Assembly (NCBI RefSeq): GCF_001885765.1
Contig: NZ_JXKD01000003.1
Span: 1 to 64,000 of the forward strand
Direction: 5' to 3'
DNA from: Enterococcus aquimarinus
GTDB lineage: Bacteria > Bacillota > Bacilli > Lactobacillales > Enterococcaceae
DNA length: 64,000 nucleotides
Shown: one piece after another, positions 44,584 to 55,234 of the stretch
Layout of the letters: the number at the start of each line of letters is the position of its first letter
Numbering within the stretch: the first letter of the stretch is position 1
Made by a program: the position numbers and the translations under genes
The notes under the pieces: model-generated
Database searches by the model: none
What the model was told of the DNA's origin: nothing
Seen by the model: only the letters and a program-made list of their open reading frames with translations

Positions 44584-44856
44584 ATGCGAAAAGTACGAAT
44601 GCGTGTCACTGGTCGTGTCCAAGGTGTGGGGTTTCGTTTTATGACAAAGATGGTCGCCGATCAACTAGGAATTTGGGGGTGTGCTACGAATGAAGACGAT
44701 GGGTCCGTCGTGATTGAAGCAATGGGGCCTGACGAGGCTTTGGAGACATTTATTGAAAAAGTGAAAGCCTCACCTGCCCCGTACGGCAGAGTCGCTTCAT
44801 TTACACTCACGGAAGATACTACCATCGAGTTGCGACAAAAGTTCTATACTAATTAA
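44584..44856 (+). CDS. acyP: acylphosphatase
   Basis: A 90-residue enzyme that hydrolyses acyl phosphates. The catalytic arginine is in GRVQGVGFRF and the asparagine in CATNEDDGSVVIEAMG, both standard for the family. The start follows GGGGG. It stands between the RNA methyltransferase gene and a yidC gene; the physiological substrate is unknown. Confidence 0.95.
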   Translation: MRKVRMRVTGRVQGVGFRFMTKMVADQLGIWGCATNEDDGSVVIEAMGPDEALETFIEKVKASPAPYGRVASFTLTEDTTIELRQKFYTN

Positions 44857-44894
44857 TCAATTGTGAAGAATCCATGGCTTTTTTACTCGTAACA

Positions 44895-44923
44895 TTGATA
44901 ATTCTTTACTTTTTTAGTATAGT
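44895..44923 (+). promoter_or_regulatory. promoter of yidC
   Basis: TTGATA (44895-44900), 17 bases, TATAGT (44918-44923). Confidence 0.65.
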
Positions 44924-44962
44924 TAATCTTGTGTTCATTTTAGATAGAAAAGGAAGAATTCA

Positions 44963-45904
44963 ATGAAAAATAGAAAAAATTGGCTCGTCGGTTCCGGGCT
45001 ATTTGCCGTTTTAATGACACTCTCTGGTTGTGTGAGTATGCTAGATGATGGGACCCCTGATCCAACAGGACTCATTTACCGTTTTATGGTTGAGCCTTTA
45101 GGTCGCGGATTAACCTTTATTGCGACGGATTGGAATATGGGTTATGGCTGGGCGATTATTGTGATTACGATTATTGTACGGTTAATCATTTTACCTTTAG
45201 GGATTAACCAATCGTATAAATCAATGGTTCAAGCTGAAAAAATGCAGTACATTAAACCTCAAATCGATATTGCTCAAGCAAATGCAAAAAAAGCAGTCAC
45301 TCGTGAAGAACAAATGCAAGCTCAATTAGAAATGCAAAATGTGTATAAAGAAAATGGGCTAAGTATGTTTGGTGGGATTGGATGTTTACCATTACTCTTA
45401 CAAATGCCTGTCTTTACCGCTCTTTTTTATACCGCTCGTTATACACCTGGGATTGATCAAACGAGTTTTTACGGAATTTCTTTAGGCGAAAGCAGCATCA
45501 TTCTCGTTGCGATTGCTGGTTTAGCTTACGCGCTTCAAGGATACCTTTCATTAATTGGCGTTCCTGAAGAACAAAAGAAAACAATGCGTAGTATGTTAAT
45601 TGTTTCGCCATTAATGATCGTCATGATGTCTTTCTCCTCTCCTGCCGGTGTAACATTATACTGGGTAGTCGGAGGGATTATTGGATGTGTTCAAACATTC
45701 ATTACAAATGTATTAATGAAACCTCGTATTAGACGTTCGATTGAAGAAGAGATGAAGAAAAATCCACCAAAAGTCGTTGTAACACCAAGAAAAGAAGCGA
45801 CACCTGTCAAAGAAACAAAAGCTCCAGCTAAAAAATTGAACGCGACAAACACTAATAGTGGCGGTCGTAATGCAGGAAAACAACAACGGAAATCGCCCTT
45901 ATAA
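44963..45904 (+). CDS. yidC: membrane protein insertase YidC (lipoprotein form)
   Basis: A signal peptide ends in a lipobox (TLSGC, Cys near residue 23). Five membrane helices follow, with the positively charged groove arginine in IIVRLIILPLGINQSYKSM and the cytoplasmic hairpin rich in Q, M and E. The C-terminus has a basic tail rich in K and R after about residue 255. Firmicutes usually carry two paralogues; the long basic tail resembles the YidC2 type, which can bind ribosomes. It is not in the rnpA-jag locus here, so it is probably the second copy. Confidence 0.93.
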   Translation: MKNRKNWLVGSGLFAVLMTLSGCVSMLDDGTPDPTGLIYRFMVEPLGRGLTFIATDWNMGYGWAIIVITIIVRLIILPLGINQSYKSMVQAEKMQYIKPQIDIAQANAKKAVTREEQMQAQLEMQNVYKENGLSMFGGIGCLPLLLQMPVFTALFYTARYTPGIDQTSFYGISLGESSIILVAIAGLAYALQGYLSLIGVPEEQKKTMRSMLIVSPLMIVMMSFSSPAGVTLYWVVGGIIGCVQTFITNVLMKPRIRRSIEEEMKKNPPKVVVTPRKEATPVKETKAPAKKLNATNTNSGGRNAGKQQRKSPL

Positions 45905-45922
45905 AACAAGCGATTAAATGAT

Positions 45923-45964
45923 AAAAGAAGCCAGCTCCCATAAAAGGAACTGGCTTCTTTTTTT
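45923..45964. terminator. bidirectional terminator between yidC and glyS
   Basis: Sixteen-base arms AAAAGAAGCCAGCTCC and GGAACTGGCTTCTTTT (one mismatch) with T-runs on both sides. The 120 bases from here to glyS hold nothing else that I can identify. Confidence 0.9.
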
Positions 45965-46086
45965 AGTTGAATGAACAACTTTTGTGCCAATCAATTGAAG
46001 GCATTCATCGCCCAAAATGAGCGCGAGTAGCTTAAGAATTCAGCAATTATTTGTAAAAATATACGACTCGTTCAAGAGCGGCTTGC

Positions 46087-48159
46087 TTATTTCGTCATTA
46101 AATGATCTAAACTTGCAATCACAAGAGCCATGCGAGAAATTTGTTGCAATTGATTTAAACGGTTATTACGAATACGATCATCGTCAACCATGACCATCGT
46201 TTCGGCAAAATACGCTTCAATCAATGGACGTAGCTGGATTAAGGCCTCATAATTTTGTGCCATCGTACGCGTCGAAAATTGTGATTGGACTTCACTTACA
46301 GCATCAAACAACGCTCTTTCAGCATCATTTTCAAACAAGCTAGGATCAACTTCTAGCGTGTCATTGGTTGCTTTTTCCGCTAAATGAATAACCCGCGTCA
46401 AGGCTTCCACCGATACTTTGAATTCTGGATCGTCTAGATGAGCTTTCAAAATTTCAGCAGCATCAAATAGTTGTGATAAATCAGGTTGTTGTGACGCAAT
46501 CACGGCTTCGATCACATCATGGCGAATCTCTTTAGTCATTAAGAATTGTTTGAGACGCGCATGAATAAAGGCTGTCATTTCTTGCTGTTTAGACTCTAAA
46601 GCTAAGCCATAACGAATTGGATCTTCATTAATGACGGTAACCATTTCCGCTTGTAATGCGGCCAACGGGAAATGCCATTTCTTTTGTTCTAAGATGCGAA
46701 CAATACCATAACTTTGACGACGTAACGCGTAAGGATCGTTTGAACCACTTGGAATCATACCGACGGAAAAGAACGTCAACAAACTATCGAATTTATCCGC
46801 GATCGCTAACACCGCACCGATATTAGATGTCGGTAAGTCTCCTTCACTTGAAATTGGTAAGTAATGTTCTCTTATTGCACGAGCAACTGCTGGCTTTTCT
46901 CCTTGTAATAAGGCATATTTCTCTCCCATAATTCCTTGTAATTCAGGGAATTCGCCAACCATGTTCGTTACTAAATCAAACTTATAGATTTCACTAGCCC
47001 TTTGTAAGTCAGCTAATTCTTCCGATGTTAATCCGAATTGTTTGCCTAAAATTTGGGCAATCATTTGTACCCGATTCATTTTTTCTTCCATCGAACCAAT
47101 TTTTTTATGGAACGTCACTTGTTTTAATTTTTCTAAACACTGTGCAATCGATAGTTTTTGATCTTCTTGATAGAAAAAGGCAGCATCTTCTAACCGTGCA
47201 ACTAAGACTTTTTCATTGCCTTTAATCACATTTTCAATCGCATGGTGATTTCCATTACGAACCGAGATAAAGTGCGGCAATAAATTCTTTTCTTGATCAC
47301 GCACGTCAAAATAACGTTGATGTTCCTTCATTGAAGTAACGAGCACTTCTTCTGGTACACTTAAATATTTTTCATCATAGTTTCCGACAAACGCTGTTGG
47401 ATACTCAACTAAATTGGTGACTTCATCAAGCAAGTTAGAATCAAAATCAATGGACCACTGATTCGCATCCGCAATTTCTTGGATTTGCTCGACAATCATT
47501 TGTTGACGGCGCTTAGCATCCGCAATCACAAAAACGTCACTTAATTTCTCTAAATAGTCAGCCGCTTTGGCAATGGTAACTTCATGTCCTAAGAAGCGAT
47601 GACCACGAGACGTACGACCGGTTGGAACGTCTAAAAACTCAAAAGGAATGACTTCATCATCAAGTAAAGCTACGATCCAGTGTACGGGACGGATATACTC
47701 AAAATCATACTTTCCCCAGTGCATGGTTACTGGGAAAGTAAGACTCATCATGACTTCTTTTAATCCTGTTAGAACTTCAAAAGCTGGTTTTCCTTTTGAA
47801 TATTTTGTGACATGGACATATTCGACGCCTTTAAGCTCTTTGAAGTAAATATCATCCGTCGTTAACCCTTGACCACGCACGAATCCTTGTGCTGCTTTTG
47901 ACCATTCTCCTTGGGCATCAAGCGCAATTTTTTTCGCTGGTCCTTTGATTTCTTCTTCGGTATCTGCTTGTTTATCTGCTAAATCTCGAACGAATACCGC
48001 GAGGCGTCGAGGAGTAGAATAAGCCGTAATCGCCTCAAATGTTAGTGAATGATCAATTAAAAAACGTTCGACTTTTTGTCTTAATTGCTCCATGCTCGGT
48101 CCAACTACATGCGCAGGCATTTCTTCTAATCCTATTTCAAATAATAAGTCTTTTTTCAT
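46087..48159 (-). CDS. glyS: glycyl-tRNA synthetase beta subunit
   Basis: The 690-residue beta chain of the bacterial alpha2-beta2 glycine enzyme. It starts [17 protein letters not shown], contains a B3/B4-like and HD-type region, and ends with the DALR-like anticodon-binding helices ([12 protein letters not shown]). It binds tRNA and contributes to tRNA recognition, while GlyQ carries the active site. It lies one base after glyQ. Confidence 0.97.
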   Translation of the reverse strand: MKKDLLFEIGLEEMPAHVVGPSMEQLRQKVERFLIDHSLTFEAITAYSTPRRLAVFVRDLADKQADTEEEIKGPAKKIALDAQGEWSKAAQGFVRGQGLTTDDIYFKELKGVEYVHVTKYSKGKPAFEVLTGLKEVMMSLTFPVTMHWGKYDFEYIRPVHWIVALLDDEVIPFEFLDVPTGRTSRGHRFLGHEVTIAKAADYLEKLSDVFVIADAKRRQQMIVEQIQEIADANQWSIDFDSNLLDEVTNLVEYPTAFVGNYDEKYLSVPEEVLVTSMKEHQRYFDVRDQEKNLLPHFISVRNGNHHAIENVIKGNEKVLVARLEDAAFFYQEDQKLSIAQCLEKLKQVTFHKKIGSMEEKMNRVQMIAQILGKQFGLTSEELADLQRASEIYKFDLVTNMVGEFPELQGIMGEKYALLQGEKPAVARAIREHYLPISSEGDLPTSNIGAVLAIADKFDSLLTFFSVGMIPSGSNDPYALRRQSYGIVRILEQKKWHFPLAALQAEMVTVINEDPIRYGLALESKQQEMTAFIHARLKQFLMTKEIRHDVIEAVIASQQPDLSQLFDAAEILKAHLDDPEFKVSVEALTRVIHLAEKATNDTLEVDPSLFENDAERALFDAVSEVQSQFSTRTMAQNYEALIQLRPLIEAYFAETMVMVDDDRIRNNRLNQLQQISRMALVIASLDHLMTK

Positions 48160-48160
48160 C

Positions 48161-49075
48161 TTATTTCTCCTCCTCTAACCATTTTTGTGCTTCTTCAGGG
48201 CTTAGTAGGGGGTAACCTAATTTCGCTCTTTCTTCTACGAAAATTTTAGCAATTTCTCGTGATAGATTCCGAATACGCGCTAAATATCCGGCACGTTCAG
48301 TCACCGAAACAGCTCCTCTTGCATCAAGTAAATTAAAATTATGGCTACATTTTAAGATGTAATCATAGGCTGGATGCACTAAGTTCTCTGCAATACAACG
48401 TTTTGCTTCTTCTTCAAATTTATTGAAATTATCTAAAAGCATCGCTTGATCACTCACTTCAAAAGAATATTTGGAATGTTCGTACTCCGCTTGTTTGAAA
48501 ATTTCGCCATATTTTACGCCTTTTGTCCACTCGAGGTCATAAACACTTTCGACTTCTTGGATATAAGAAGCTAACCGCTCTAGCCCATAAGTAATTTCAG
48601 CCGTAACAGGCTTACATGCTAAGCTACCAACTTGTTGGAAATACGTAAATTGCGTAATTTCCATACCATTTAACCAGACTTCCCAACCAAGACCCGCACA
48701 CCCCATCGACGGATTCTCCCAGTTATCTTCGACAAAGCGAATGTCATGTTCAAGAGGATCAATTCCAAGTAATTGTAAACTTTCTAAATAAAGTTCTTGA
48801 ATATTTTCCGGTGATGGCTTCATCACAACTTGAAATTGGTGATGTTGGTACAAACGGTTAGGATTTTCCCCGTAACGACCATCAGCAGGACGGCGTGACG
48901 GCTCTACGTAAGCTGCGTTCCAAGGTTCTGGGCCAATCGCTCTTAAAAACGTATAAGGGCTCATTGTACCCGCTCCTTTTTCGGTATCATAGGCTTGCAT
49001 TAACATACAACCATTACTCGACCAAAAGTTTTGTAAGGTCATAATCATTTCTTGAACCGTTAATTTTTCTGTCAT
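48161..49075 (-). CDS. glyQ: glycyl-tRNA synthetase alpha subunit
   Basis: The catalytic class II chain. The core runs from [19 protein letters not shown] to motif 2 ([34 protein letters not shown]) and motif 3 ([18 protein letters not shown]). The start at 49075 was chosen because GGGAGG lies seven bases ahead; an upstream ATG in the same frame would add eight residues. Length is 304 residues. Expression is controlled by the glycine T-box leader. Confidence 0.97.
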   Translation of the reverse strand: MTEKLTVQEMIMTLQNFWSSNGCMLMQAYDTEKGAGTMSPYTFLRAIGPEPWNAAYVEPSRRPADGRYGENPNRLYQHHQFQVVMKPSPENIQELYLESLQLLGIDPLEHDIRFVEDNWENPSMGCAGLGWEVWLNGMEITQFTYFQQVGSLACKPVTAEITYGLERLASYIQEVESVYDLEWTKGVKYGEIFKQAEYEHSKYSFEVSDQAMLLDNFNKFEEEAKRCIAENLVHPAYDYILKCSHNFNLLDARGAVSVTERAGYLARIRNLSREIAKIFVEERAKLGYPLLSPEEAQKWLEEEK

Positions 49076-49121
49076 CTTATTTCCTCCCAATTTTTTCATG
49101 CTGATTGATCATCCAGTCAAT

Positions 49122-49330
49122 AAAAAAGTCCCTATACTTGCCCAGATAGACAAGTATAGGGACGAATAAGTTCGCGGTTCCACCCTACTTCCGATAAAAA
49201 TCGGCAGCTTTTATTCACTGTGCTCTCACTCGCCTCAAATAAAGTTATCGACTATTTGGCTCTCACTCACCCAAACTCGCTATAAGGATAATTCTTTATT
49301 TTTTTAATGATCAACGCACGATTCAGTTAC
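49122..49330 (-). promoter_or_regulatory. glycine T-box riboswitch leader
   Basis: The conserved T-box AGGGTGGAACCGCG occurs on the minus strand at 49173-49186. It is followed by a 13-base terminator stem (GTCCCTATACTTG, 49128-49140 and 49151-49163) and a T-run; the T-box flank AGGG can pair with TCCCT of that stem to form the antiterminator. Uncharged tRNA-Gly should favour readthrough. I could not fix the specifier codon, but the downstream genes imply glycine. The stem I region holds a repeated GAGTGAGAGC (49222-49231 and 49259-49268). Confidence 0.93.
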
Positions 49331-49335
49331 TAACT

Positions 49336-49365
49336 ATCATAATTCTTTTGCCCATACTTTGTCAA
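49336..49365 (-). promoter_or_regulatory. glyQS promoter overlapping the end of recO
   Basis: TTGACA (49360-49365), 18 bases, TATGAT (49336-49341) on the minus strand. The -35 box includes the recO stop region. Confidence 0.7.
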
Positions 49366-50162
49366 TCATTTTCCTGCTTTTCCTGTGTTTGCACATCTCT
49401 TTGCATAATTTGACCCCATTCATTCATTTGCTCAATAAATTTTTTGCTTTTCAAATGAATCCCCACATATTCTTCATAAAGCTGATCGATGATTTGACGA
49501 ATCAATTGCTTCGTTTCTTTCTTTAATTTAATCGATTGAATATCTTGATACGAAATTTGGGAAAATTGACGGATGAGATGTATGGCTAGAGGATCTGCGC
49601 CGTAGCGACGTCGATCTTCTGAAAAATGCCGTTCGCAAAGGATTCCGTGATATTTAGGTGAAAAATCAAATTTCCCCCTCGTCTCGCTACATATTTGACA
49701 AGAATGCCAGTTAAATGCGGTACCAAAACGTTGCAAAATTTGAATTTCAAAAATATTCGTAATAATTTCTGGATCCTTGCCATCTTCCAAATGATCCAGT
49801 GCTTGTTCTAAAAAAGTATATAAATTTGGATCATAGACGCGGTCTTCAATGGCTGCATCGCATAAATTTAAAAGATAAGTCGCATAAGCCGCGATAAATA
49901 TATCTTTTTGAATCATTAAATACGGCGATACATACTTGGCCCCATTTAAAAACGAAAGTCCCTCTTCATTGAATCGTCCCATGTAAGTCGCTTTAGTGTA
50001 TGGCATGATGGCAGGGGTTAAGGGATTATTTTTTCGATGAGCCCCTTTAACAAAAAACATTAGCTTGCCAGAAGACTCTGTAAAAATTTTAACTAATTTG
50101 TCTTTTTCTTTATAATCTTTCGTAAATAAGATGATTCCTTTCGATTCTACGACATTTTTCAA
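49362..50162 (-). CDS. recO: DNA repair protein RecO
   Basis: RecO loads RecA with RecFR and anneals SSB-coated strands. The N-terminal OB fold (ESKGIILFTKDYKEKDKLVKIFTE) leads into a helical domain with the zinc-like cysteine set CQICSETRG and CERHFSEDRRRYG. Length is 266 residues. The start codon is TTG, with AAAGGAG 11 bases upstream. It follows the era operon but lies beyond its terminator. Confidence 0.95.
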   Translation of the reverse strand: MKNVVESKGIILFTKDYKEKDKLVKIFTESSGKLMFFVKGAHRKNNPLTPAIMPYTKATYMGRFNEEGLSFLNGAKYVSPYLMIQKDIFIAAYATYLLNLCDAAIEDRVYDPNLYTFLEQALDHLEDGKDPEIITNIFEIQILQRFGTAFNWHSCQICSETRGKFDFSPKYHGILCERHFSEDRRRYGADPLAIHLIRQFSQISYQDIQSIKLKKETKQLIRQIIDQLYEEYVGIHLKSKKFIEQMNEWGQIMQRDVQTQEKQEND

Positions 50163-50204
50163 TCGTGACGTCGCTCCTTTCTACAATCATTGAGGTCCTA
50201 AACG

Positions 50205-50236
50205 AAAAACGAGACAATCATGCTTGTCTCGTTTTT
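50205..50236 (-). terminator. terminator after era
   Basis: Arms AAAAACGAGACAA (50205-50217) and complement (50224-50236) adjoin the era stop. Confidence 0.88.
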
Positions 50237-50237
50237 T

Positions 50238-51137
50238 TTAATAGTCCTCTTCGCGGTAACCAAAATCAGTTAAATGCGTCTTCTTGTCGCGCCAATCTTT
50301 TTGCACTTTAACCCATAGCTCGAGATAGACTTTACTGCCTAGTAAGTTTTCAATATCAAGACGGGCTTTGGTGCCGATTAGTTTCAGCATTTTTCCACCT
50401 TTTCCGATAATGATCCCTTTTTGGCTATCTCGTTCCACAATAATCGTTGCTTGAATTTCGATTTTATTATTTTCGTTGCGTTTCATTGATTCAATCGTGA
50501 CCGCAACAGAGTGAGGAACTTCATCTCTCGTAAAGAACAATACTTTTTCTCGAATTAATTCTGAGACAATAAAACGTTCCGGATGGTCGGTTACTTGATC
50601 TTCCGGGAAATATTGCGGACCTTCGGGCATTTGAGCAACTAATGTTTCCATCAAGCGTTCAAAGTTATTGCCTTCAGTAGCAGAGATTGGAACGATTTCT
50701 GCAAAATCCATTTGTTTCGAATAGTCATCAATAATTTCTAAAAGTTCATCTGGATGAATCGTATCAATTTTATTAATAACGAGATAAACAGGAACGGAAC
50801 TTTGTTTCAAACGCTCAATGATTAAATCATCGCCTCGGCCGCGCTTCATATCTGCACTGACCATAAACATCACGATATCCACTTCGCGCATGGCGCTATA
50901 AGCAGTCGCTACCATAAAATCGCCAAGACGATGTTTCGGTTTATGGATTCCTGGTGTATCGATGAACACGATTTGCGCTTCATCTGTTGTATAAACGCCT
51001 TGAATTTTATTACGAGTCGTCTGTGATTTATCACTCATAATCGCAATTTTTTGACCGACAATCCGATTTAATAAAGTCGATTTCCCAACGTTGGGGCGTC
51101 CAACGATGGCTACAAATCCTGATTTATAATTTGACAT
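50238..51137 (-). CDS. era: GTPase Era
   Basis: An essential GTPase that checks 16S rRNA 3' ends during small-subunit assembly. G1 GRPNVGKS (residues 13-20), G3 DTPG, G4 NKID and the C-terminal KH domain with [19 protein letters not shown]. Length is 299 residues. It is the last gene of phoH-pgpH-ybeY-dgkA-era, an order common in Firmicutes. Confidence 0.97.
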   Translation of the reverse strand: MSNYKSGFVAIVGRPNVGKSTLLNRIVGQKIAIMSDKSQTTRNKIQGVYTTDEAQIVFIDTPGIHKPKHRLGDFMVATAYSAMREVDIVMFMVSADMKRGRGDDLIIERLKQSSVPVYLVINKIDTIHPDELLEIIDDYSKQMDFAEIVPISATEGNNFERLMETLVAQMPEGPQYFPEDQVTDHPERFIVSELIREKVLFFTRDEVPHSVAVTIESMKRNENNKIEIQATIIVERDSQKGIIIGKGGKMLKLIGTKARLDIENLLGSKVYLELWVKVQKDWRDKKTHLTDFGYREEDY

Positions 51138-51152
51138 AATTGTACCTCTTTC

Positions 51153-51557
51153 TTAAAATATCCATTGATAAATTTTTGGTAAAAAAATGAACATACCGAC
51201 AATGATTGCAAAGCAAGCGGTCAATAATACTGCACCGGCTGCCATGTCTTTGATTTTTTTCCCAATTGAATGAAAATGAAAATCAGTGACCATGTCGACA
51301 ACATTCTCAAAAGCAGTATTGATCATTTCCATCACTAACACTAAAAAAATACTAAGTAATAGCCAAAGCCACTCCCAACGATTTAAGCGGAAAATGATTC
51401 CTGCAATAATTGTAAGGATTCCTGCTATCGTGTGTGTGCGCATGTTTCGTTCTTCGCGATAGACCGTTTTAATTCCTGTCAAAGCAAATTCAAACGAGCG
51501 AATAAAATGTTTGTTTTTACCAATCTCCTCTTGCTTATCTTTGTAGTCCATAAGCAT
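51153..51557 (-). CDS. dgkA: undecaprenol/diacylglycerol kinase family protein
   Basis: A small membrane kinase with three helices. In Gram-positive cocci the homologue phosphorylates undecaprenol and so feeds wall polymer synthesis. The conserved MEMINTAFENVVDMVTD motif contains the glutamate and asparagine ligands. The start at 51557 (ATG CTT ATG) is eight bases behind AAGGA; the in-frame start 14 codons earlier lacks a site. The reading frame overlaps the end of ybeY by about 20 bases, so translation is coupled. Confidence 0.92.
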   Translation of the reverse strand: MLMDYKDKQEEIGKNKHFIRSFEFALTGIKTVYREERNMRTHTIAGILTIIAGIIFRLNRWEWLWLLLSIFLVLVMEMINTAFENVVDMVTDFHFHSIGKKIKDMAAGAVLLTACFAIIVGMFIFLPKIYQWIF

Positions 51558-52020
51558 CCAAGATTTCCTTTTGTAATCCAAACATCTCTGCTTCTTCATC
51601 CGGTGTCAAATGATCATAACCATTTAAATGTAAAAAACCATGAACCGCTAAAAAGCCTAATTCTCGCTCATAGCGATGCCCGTATTCATTCGCTTGCTCT
51701 TTCGCTTTATCAATCGAAATCATAATGTCACCGAGAATTTTAGGGAAATCAACGGCATCTGGAAAATCATCTGGAAAAACAATCGCCATTTCCTCTTCGC
51801 CTGTTTCTTCAAAAGCAAAACTAATCACGTCAGTCGGGACATCCTTCTGACGGTAGACTCGATTAATTTCTTGGATGGCGTCATTATTCATAAATGTCAC
51901 AGACATCTCTGTTTCTTCTGGCAGATTTAAGAAGTCTGCTGCAAATTGTAATAAAGAATCGACTTCTTTTTGTTGCGCGGGTGGGACTTGGTTCGTCTCA
52001 TCAATAAAGTTAATTTCCAT
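51535..52020 (-). CDS. ybeY: rRNA maturation endoribonuclease YbeY
   Basis: A metalloendoribonuclease needed for 16S rRNA 3' maturation and ribosome quality control. The zinc site HGFLHLNGYDHLTPDEE (HxxxHxxGxDH) is intact. Length is 161 residues. It overlaps pgpH at its start and dgkA at its end. Confidence 0.96.
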   Translation of the reverse strand: MEINFIDETNQVPPAQQKEVDSLLQFAADFLNLPEETEMSVTFMNNDAIQEINRVYRQKDVPTDVISFAFEETGEEEMAIVFPDDFPDAVDFPKILGDIMISIDKAKEQANEYGHRYERELGFLAVHGFLHLNGYDHLTPDEEAEMFGLQKEILDAYGLQR

Positions 52021-54220
52021 TTCGATCTCTTCTTTCTTGTTCTTGTTTCATTTCTTCTGCTTCTGATTTCATTTTAGGATACTTGATGCGGGAGTGGAAT
52101 GTACTGCATAACCCATTCACTAAAGATTGTTGAATGATTTTAATTTCTTTCATCGTTAAGCCAGAATCATCTAGCTGACCATCCAGTAAGCGATCATGAA
52201 TTAAATTCGTCACAAATTCATTAATTTTTTCGTTCGTTGGATGATCCATTGCACGCACTGCAGCTTCACAACTATCCGCAATACTCACAACAGCTGCTTC
52301 TTTCGTTTGAGGAATCGGACCAGGATAACGATACTCTTGTTCAGAAATATCAGGATTGCGTTCTTTTGCTTTATAGTAAAAGAACTTCATCAGTGTCGTC
52401 CCATGATGCTGACGACAAATATCAATTACCATTTGCGGCATCTTATTTTGTTCCAACACAACGGCTCCATCGATGACATGTCCGAAAATAATTTGTTTAC
52501 TATCACTTGGCAGTAAAAAATTATGCGGGTTCTCTGCCCCTGGCGGTAAATTTTCGACGAAAAAGTTCGCGTGTTTCAGTTTTCCAATATCATGATAATA
52601 ACAGGCTACGCGCGTTAAGAGCGATTGCCCACCGATTTCTGCTACAGCATTCGCACTTAAATTGGCGACCATCATACTATGATGATACGTACCTGGTGCT
52701 TCTTCTAATAGTTGCTTTAATAAAGGATGGTTCGGATTGCTTAATTCATTCAACACAATCATACTATTATCGGTAATTAATAGCTCAATATAGGGATGTA
52801 ACCCGATCGTTAGAATTAAAGAAAGAATTCCTCCCACTAAACTTGTCGCAAGATTCATCCATGAACGACTATCGGTAAAACTCATTCCTTGATAAATGAC
52901 TAAAATAACGTTCATCCAGAATGGAAATAACATTAGCCAAACAATCGCAGCGAATCCTTGTTCAGAAATTCGTTTTCGTTTTAATAAAGTTCCCATTAAA
53001 CCAGAAAACAAATAAGATAGTAAGATAATATTCAAGAAATTGGTGCCAATTGAATCGTAGAAAATATAAGTTGCCAAGATAACTTGGAATAACGCGGCTA
53101 GCACACCAGTCCTTCGACTAATAAAAACGGTTAATATCAACGGCACAAATGCTGCTGGGAAAAGGAGCGGCATATACTGGGTATTGTTCATTTGAAACAG
53201 TTGAAGGAACTTCATGACAACGATGCTAAAAGACATCATCGCTGTATAAAAAATAACAGCAATAAAGCGTGTCGTATTGGGTTGAATCTGTTTTAGAAAA
53301 TACAATAAGACGAGCACTTGTAACACGTTTGATAAGATCATCGAGACTAGCGGGAAAATACTCGTACTTTGTTTCGTCATTCCCAGTAAATTTAATTTTT
53401 CAATCATATTAGCATCGATTTGAGAACCTTCTCGTACGATGACTTCCCCTTGAAAAATCATTACCGGTTGCACGGATTCTTTCGCAGCTTGCATGAGCTC
53501 TTCCGTCCGTTTTTCATTTAAGACAGAATTTACAACAATTCCTTGGTTAATTAAATAGCGAATCGCTTGTGCTTGGTCATTTGAAACATTTAAAAAAGAG
53601 ATTTTGTCGTTCGCATTTTGTTTGATATCTTCTAGATTACTCGCTCGAACTTGTTGACCCATCTGCTCATTCATGATGGCCAATGTTTGTGTCTCGACTT
53701 CTTCTATCTCTGTATTGGTCATCGAAAAAATGAGTTCATAGAAAGGATTCGGTATTTTTTGATAAAATGTCAAATCATCTGAGTCCACTTGTTCGAATCG
53801 TTTTTTTAATAAAGCAATTTGTTCGTCAATCGTAACGGCCTGAAAGGTCTCATTTTCTTTAACCGCTTTTTGTCTTGATTCATTTTCAAGTGCTGCTTCT
53901 GTCTTTACTTCGCCAATCAGACTAAAAAGCGTTTTGAGTAACTGCTCTTGACGTTTCACTAAATCTTCATCATAAGTATATTCTGGGGTGACCGATTCTG
54001 CAGCAAGTTGTCTTTTTTGTTCAGTAGCTTGGGTATTTTCGATCGTTTTATTCGCTCGAATACTTTTTTCAGCTACTTGTCCTTCTTTATAATCGACCGC
54101 TCGTTGTTGAACGTTAGGAAAGATCAGAAGAGAAGAAAATAAAAAGAAAAGGACTAAAACAAAAGGGATCAGAAACTTTCCTAATTTTTCATATATTTTA
54201 ATTAAAGGTTGAATAATCAT
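52010..54220 (-). CDS. pgpH: cyclic-di-AMP phosphodiesterase PgpH
   Basis: A membrane-bound HD phosphodiesterase that degrades c-di-AMP. One N-terminal helix, a long extracellular 7TM-HDED domain (about residues 45-290), seven membrane helices (to about 470) and a cytoplasmic HD domain with HHSMMVANLSANAVAE, YYHDIGKL and the later DSCEAAVRA. Length is 736 residues. Together with KtrA (a possible c-di-AMP target) it suggests that potassium and c-di-AMP are linked in this organism. Its stop overlaps ybeY. Confidence 0.93.
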   Translation of the reverse strand: MIIQPLIKIYEKLGKFLIPFVLVLFFLFSSLLIFPNVQQRAVDYKEGQVAEKSIRANKTIENTQATEQKRQLAAESVTPEYTYDEDLVKRQEQLLKTLFSLIGEVKTEAALENESRQKAVKENETFQAVTIDEQIALLKKRFEQVDSDDLTFYQKIPNPFYELIFSMTNTEIEEVETQTLAIMNEQMGQQVRASNLEDIKQNANDKISFLNVSNDQAQAIRYLINQGIVVNSVLNEKRTEELMQAAKESVQPVMIFQGEVIVREGSQIDANMIEKLNLLGMTKQSTSIFPLVSMILSNVLQVLVLLYFLKQIQPNTTRFIAVIFYTAMMSFSIVVMKFLQLFQMNNTQYMPLLFPAAFVPLILTVFISRRTGVLAALFQVILATYIFYDSIGTNFLNIILLSYLFSGLMGTLLKRKRISEQGFAAIVWLMLFPFWMNVILVIYQGMSFTDSRSWMNLATSLVGGILSLILTIGLHPYIELLITDNSMIVLNELSNPNHPLLKQLLEEAPGTYHHSMMVANLSANAVAEIGGQSLLTRVACYYHDIGKLKHANFFVENLPPGAENPHNFLLPSDSKQIIFGHVIDGAVVLEQNKMPQMVIDICRQHHGTTLMKFFYYKAKERNPDISEQEYRYPGPIPQTKEAAVVSIADSCEAAVRAMDHPTNEKINEFVTNLIHDRLLDGQLDDSGLTMKEIKIIQQSLVNGLCSTFHSRIKYPKMKSEAEEMKQEQERRDRNGN

Positions 54221-54242
54221 GGCACTCCCCCTCTTTCACAGA

Positions 54243-55208
54243 TTATTTATCGTTTCCTTCGTCGTAAGCTCGAATAATTTGAGCGACTACAGGATGACGA
54301 ACCACGTCATTAGCATCGAAGGCAACAAAAGAAATCGCCCGAACTTTTTCCAGGGTTTTTTCAGCATGAACAAGGCCACTGGTCACCCCTTTTGGTAAAT
54401 CAATTTGGCTCGTATCGCCATTGACAATCATTTTAGAATTAAAGCCTAGACGTGTTAAAAACATCTTCATTTGCGCGACAGTTGTATTTTGTGCCTCATC
54501 TAGGATAACAAAGGCATCTTCCAGTGTGCGACCTCTCATGTAGGCTAGCGGGGCAATTTCGATCACGCCACGTTCCATTAAGCGATTCGTATGCTCCATA
54601 CCAAAAACTTGATACAAAGCGTCGTAAACCGGTCTTAAATAAGGATCAACTTTTTCTTTTAAGTCACCTGGTAAAAAGCCGAGATTTTCGCCAGCTTCCA
54701 CAGCCGGACGTGTTAAAATAATTTTTTGGACTTCCCCTTTTTTCAAGGCACGAATCGCCAGTACAACCGCTAGAAATGTTTTTCCTGTTCCGGCTGGTCC
54801 AATGCCAAAGACAACATCGTGTTTTTCAATCGCGCGAATATATTTTTTTTGACCGACATTTTTGGCACGAATGGGTTTTCCGTGGCGATCTTTCAGAATT
54901 TCTTCCTCATACATCGCGACAAAATCAGTCATCGTGCCTTTTTCAGCCATCTTGATTGCCGTTACCACATCAGGTGAACTCACCGGAATACCACGATGAA
55001 TCAGTTCTTGTAAACTTTTAATAATGAGAGACGCTTTTTCAGCATTGCTAGGAGCCCCTTGAATTTGGATCATTTGTCCTCTTGTCCGGATGATGACTTG
55101 TATTGCTTCTTCAATGATTTTTATATGTTTATCATGGGCACCTAGTAGTAAATGTGCATCATCATGCTCTGACAACTGGATATCAATGGTGATTTGTTCT
55201 TCTGCCAA
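54243..55208 (-). CDS. phoH: PhoH-like ATPase
   Basis: A P-loop ATPase of unknown exact role, probably an RNA helicase-type protein. GPAGTGKT is at residues 137-144, with ILDEAQNTTVAQMKMFLTRLG and NGDTSQIDLP further on. An N-terminal KH-like part covers residues 1-70. Length is 321 residues. The start codon is TTG behind GGAG. It leads the operon that ends in era. Confidence 0.94.
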   Translation of the reverse strand: MAEEQITIDIQLSEHDDAHLLLGAHDKHIKIIEEAIQVIIRTRGQMIQIQGAPSNAEKASLIIKSLQELIHRGIPVSSPDVVTAIKMAEKGTMTDFVAMYEEEILKDRHGKPIRAKNVGQKKYIRAIEKHDVVFGIGPAGTGKTFLAVVLAIRALKKGEVQKIILTRPAVEAGENLGFLPGDLKEKVDPYLRPVYDALYQVFGMEHTNRLMERGVIEIAPLAYMRGRTLEDAFVILDEAQNTTVAQMKMFLTRLGFNSKMIVNGDTSQIDLPKGVTSGLVHAEKTLEKVRAISFVAFDANDVVRHPVVAQIIRAYDEGNDK

Positions 55209-55234
55209 AAAAATCGCTCCTTCTTCTAAAACAT

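Noticed and set aside
45691-45990. Minus-strand frame opposite the yidC C-terminus
   Set aside because: Hydrophobic by antisense of a K/R-rich tail; includes a terminator hairpin; not a gene.
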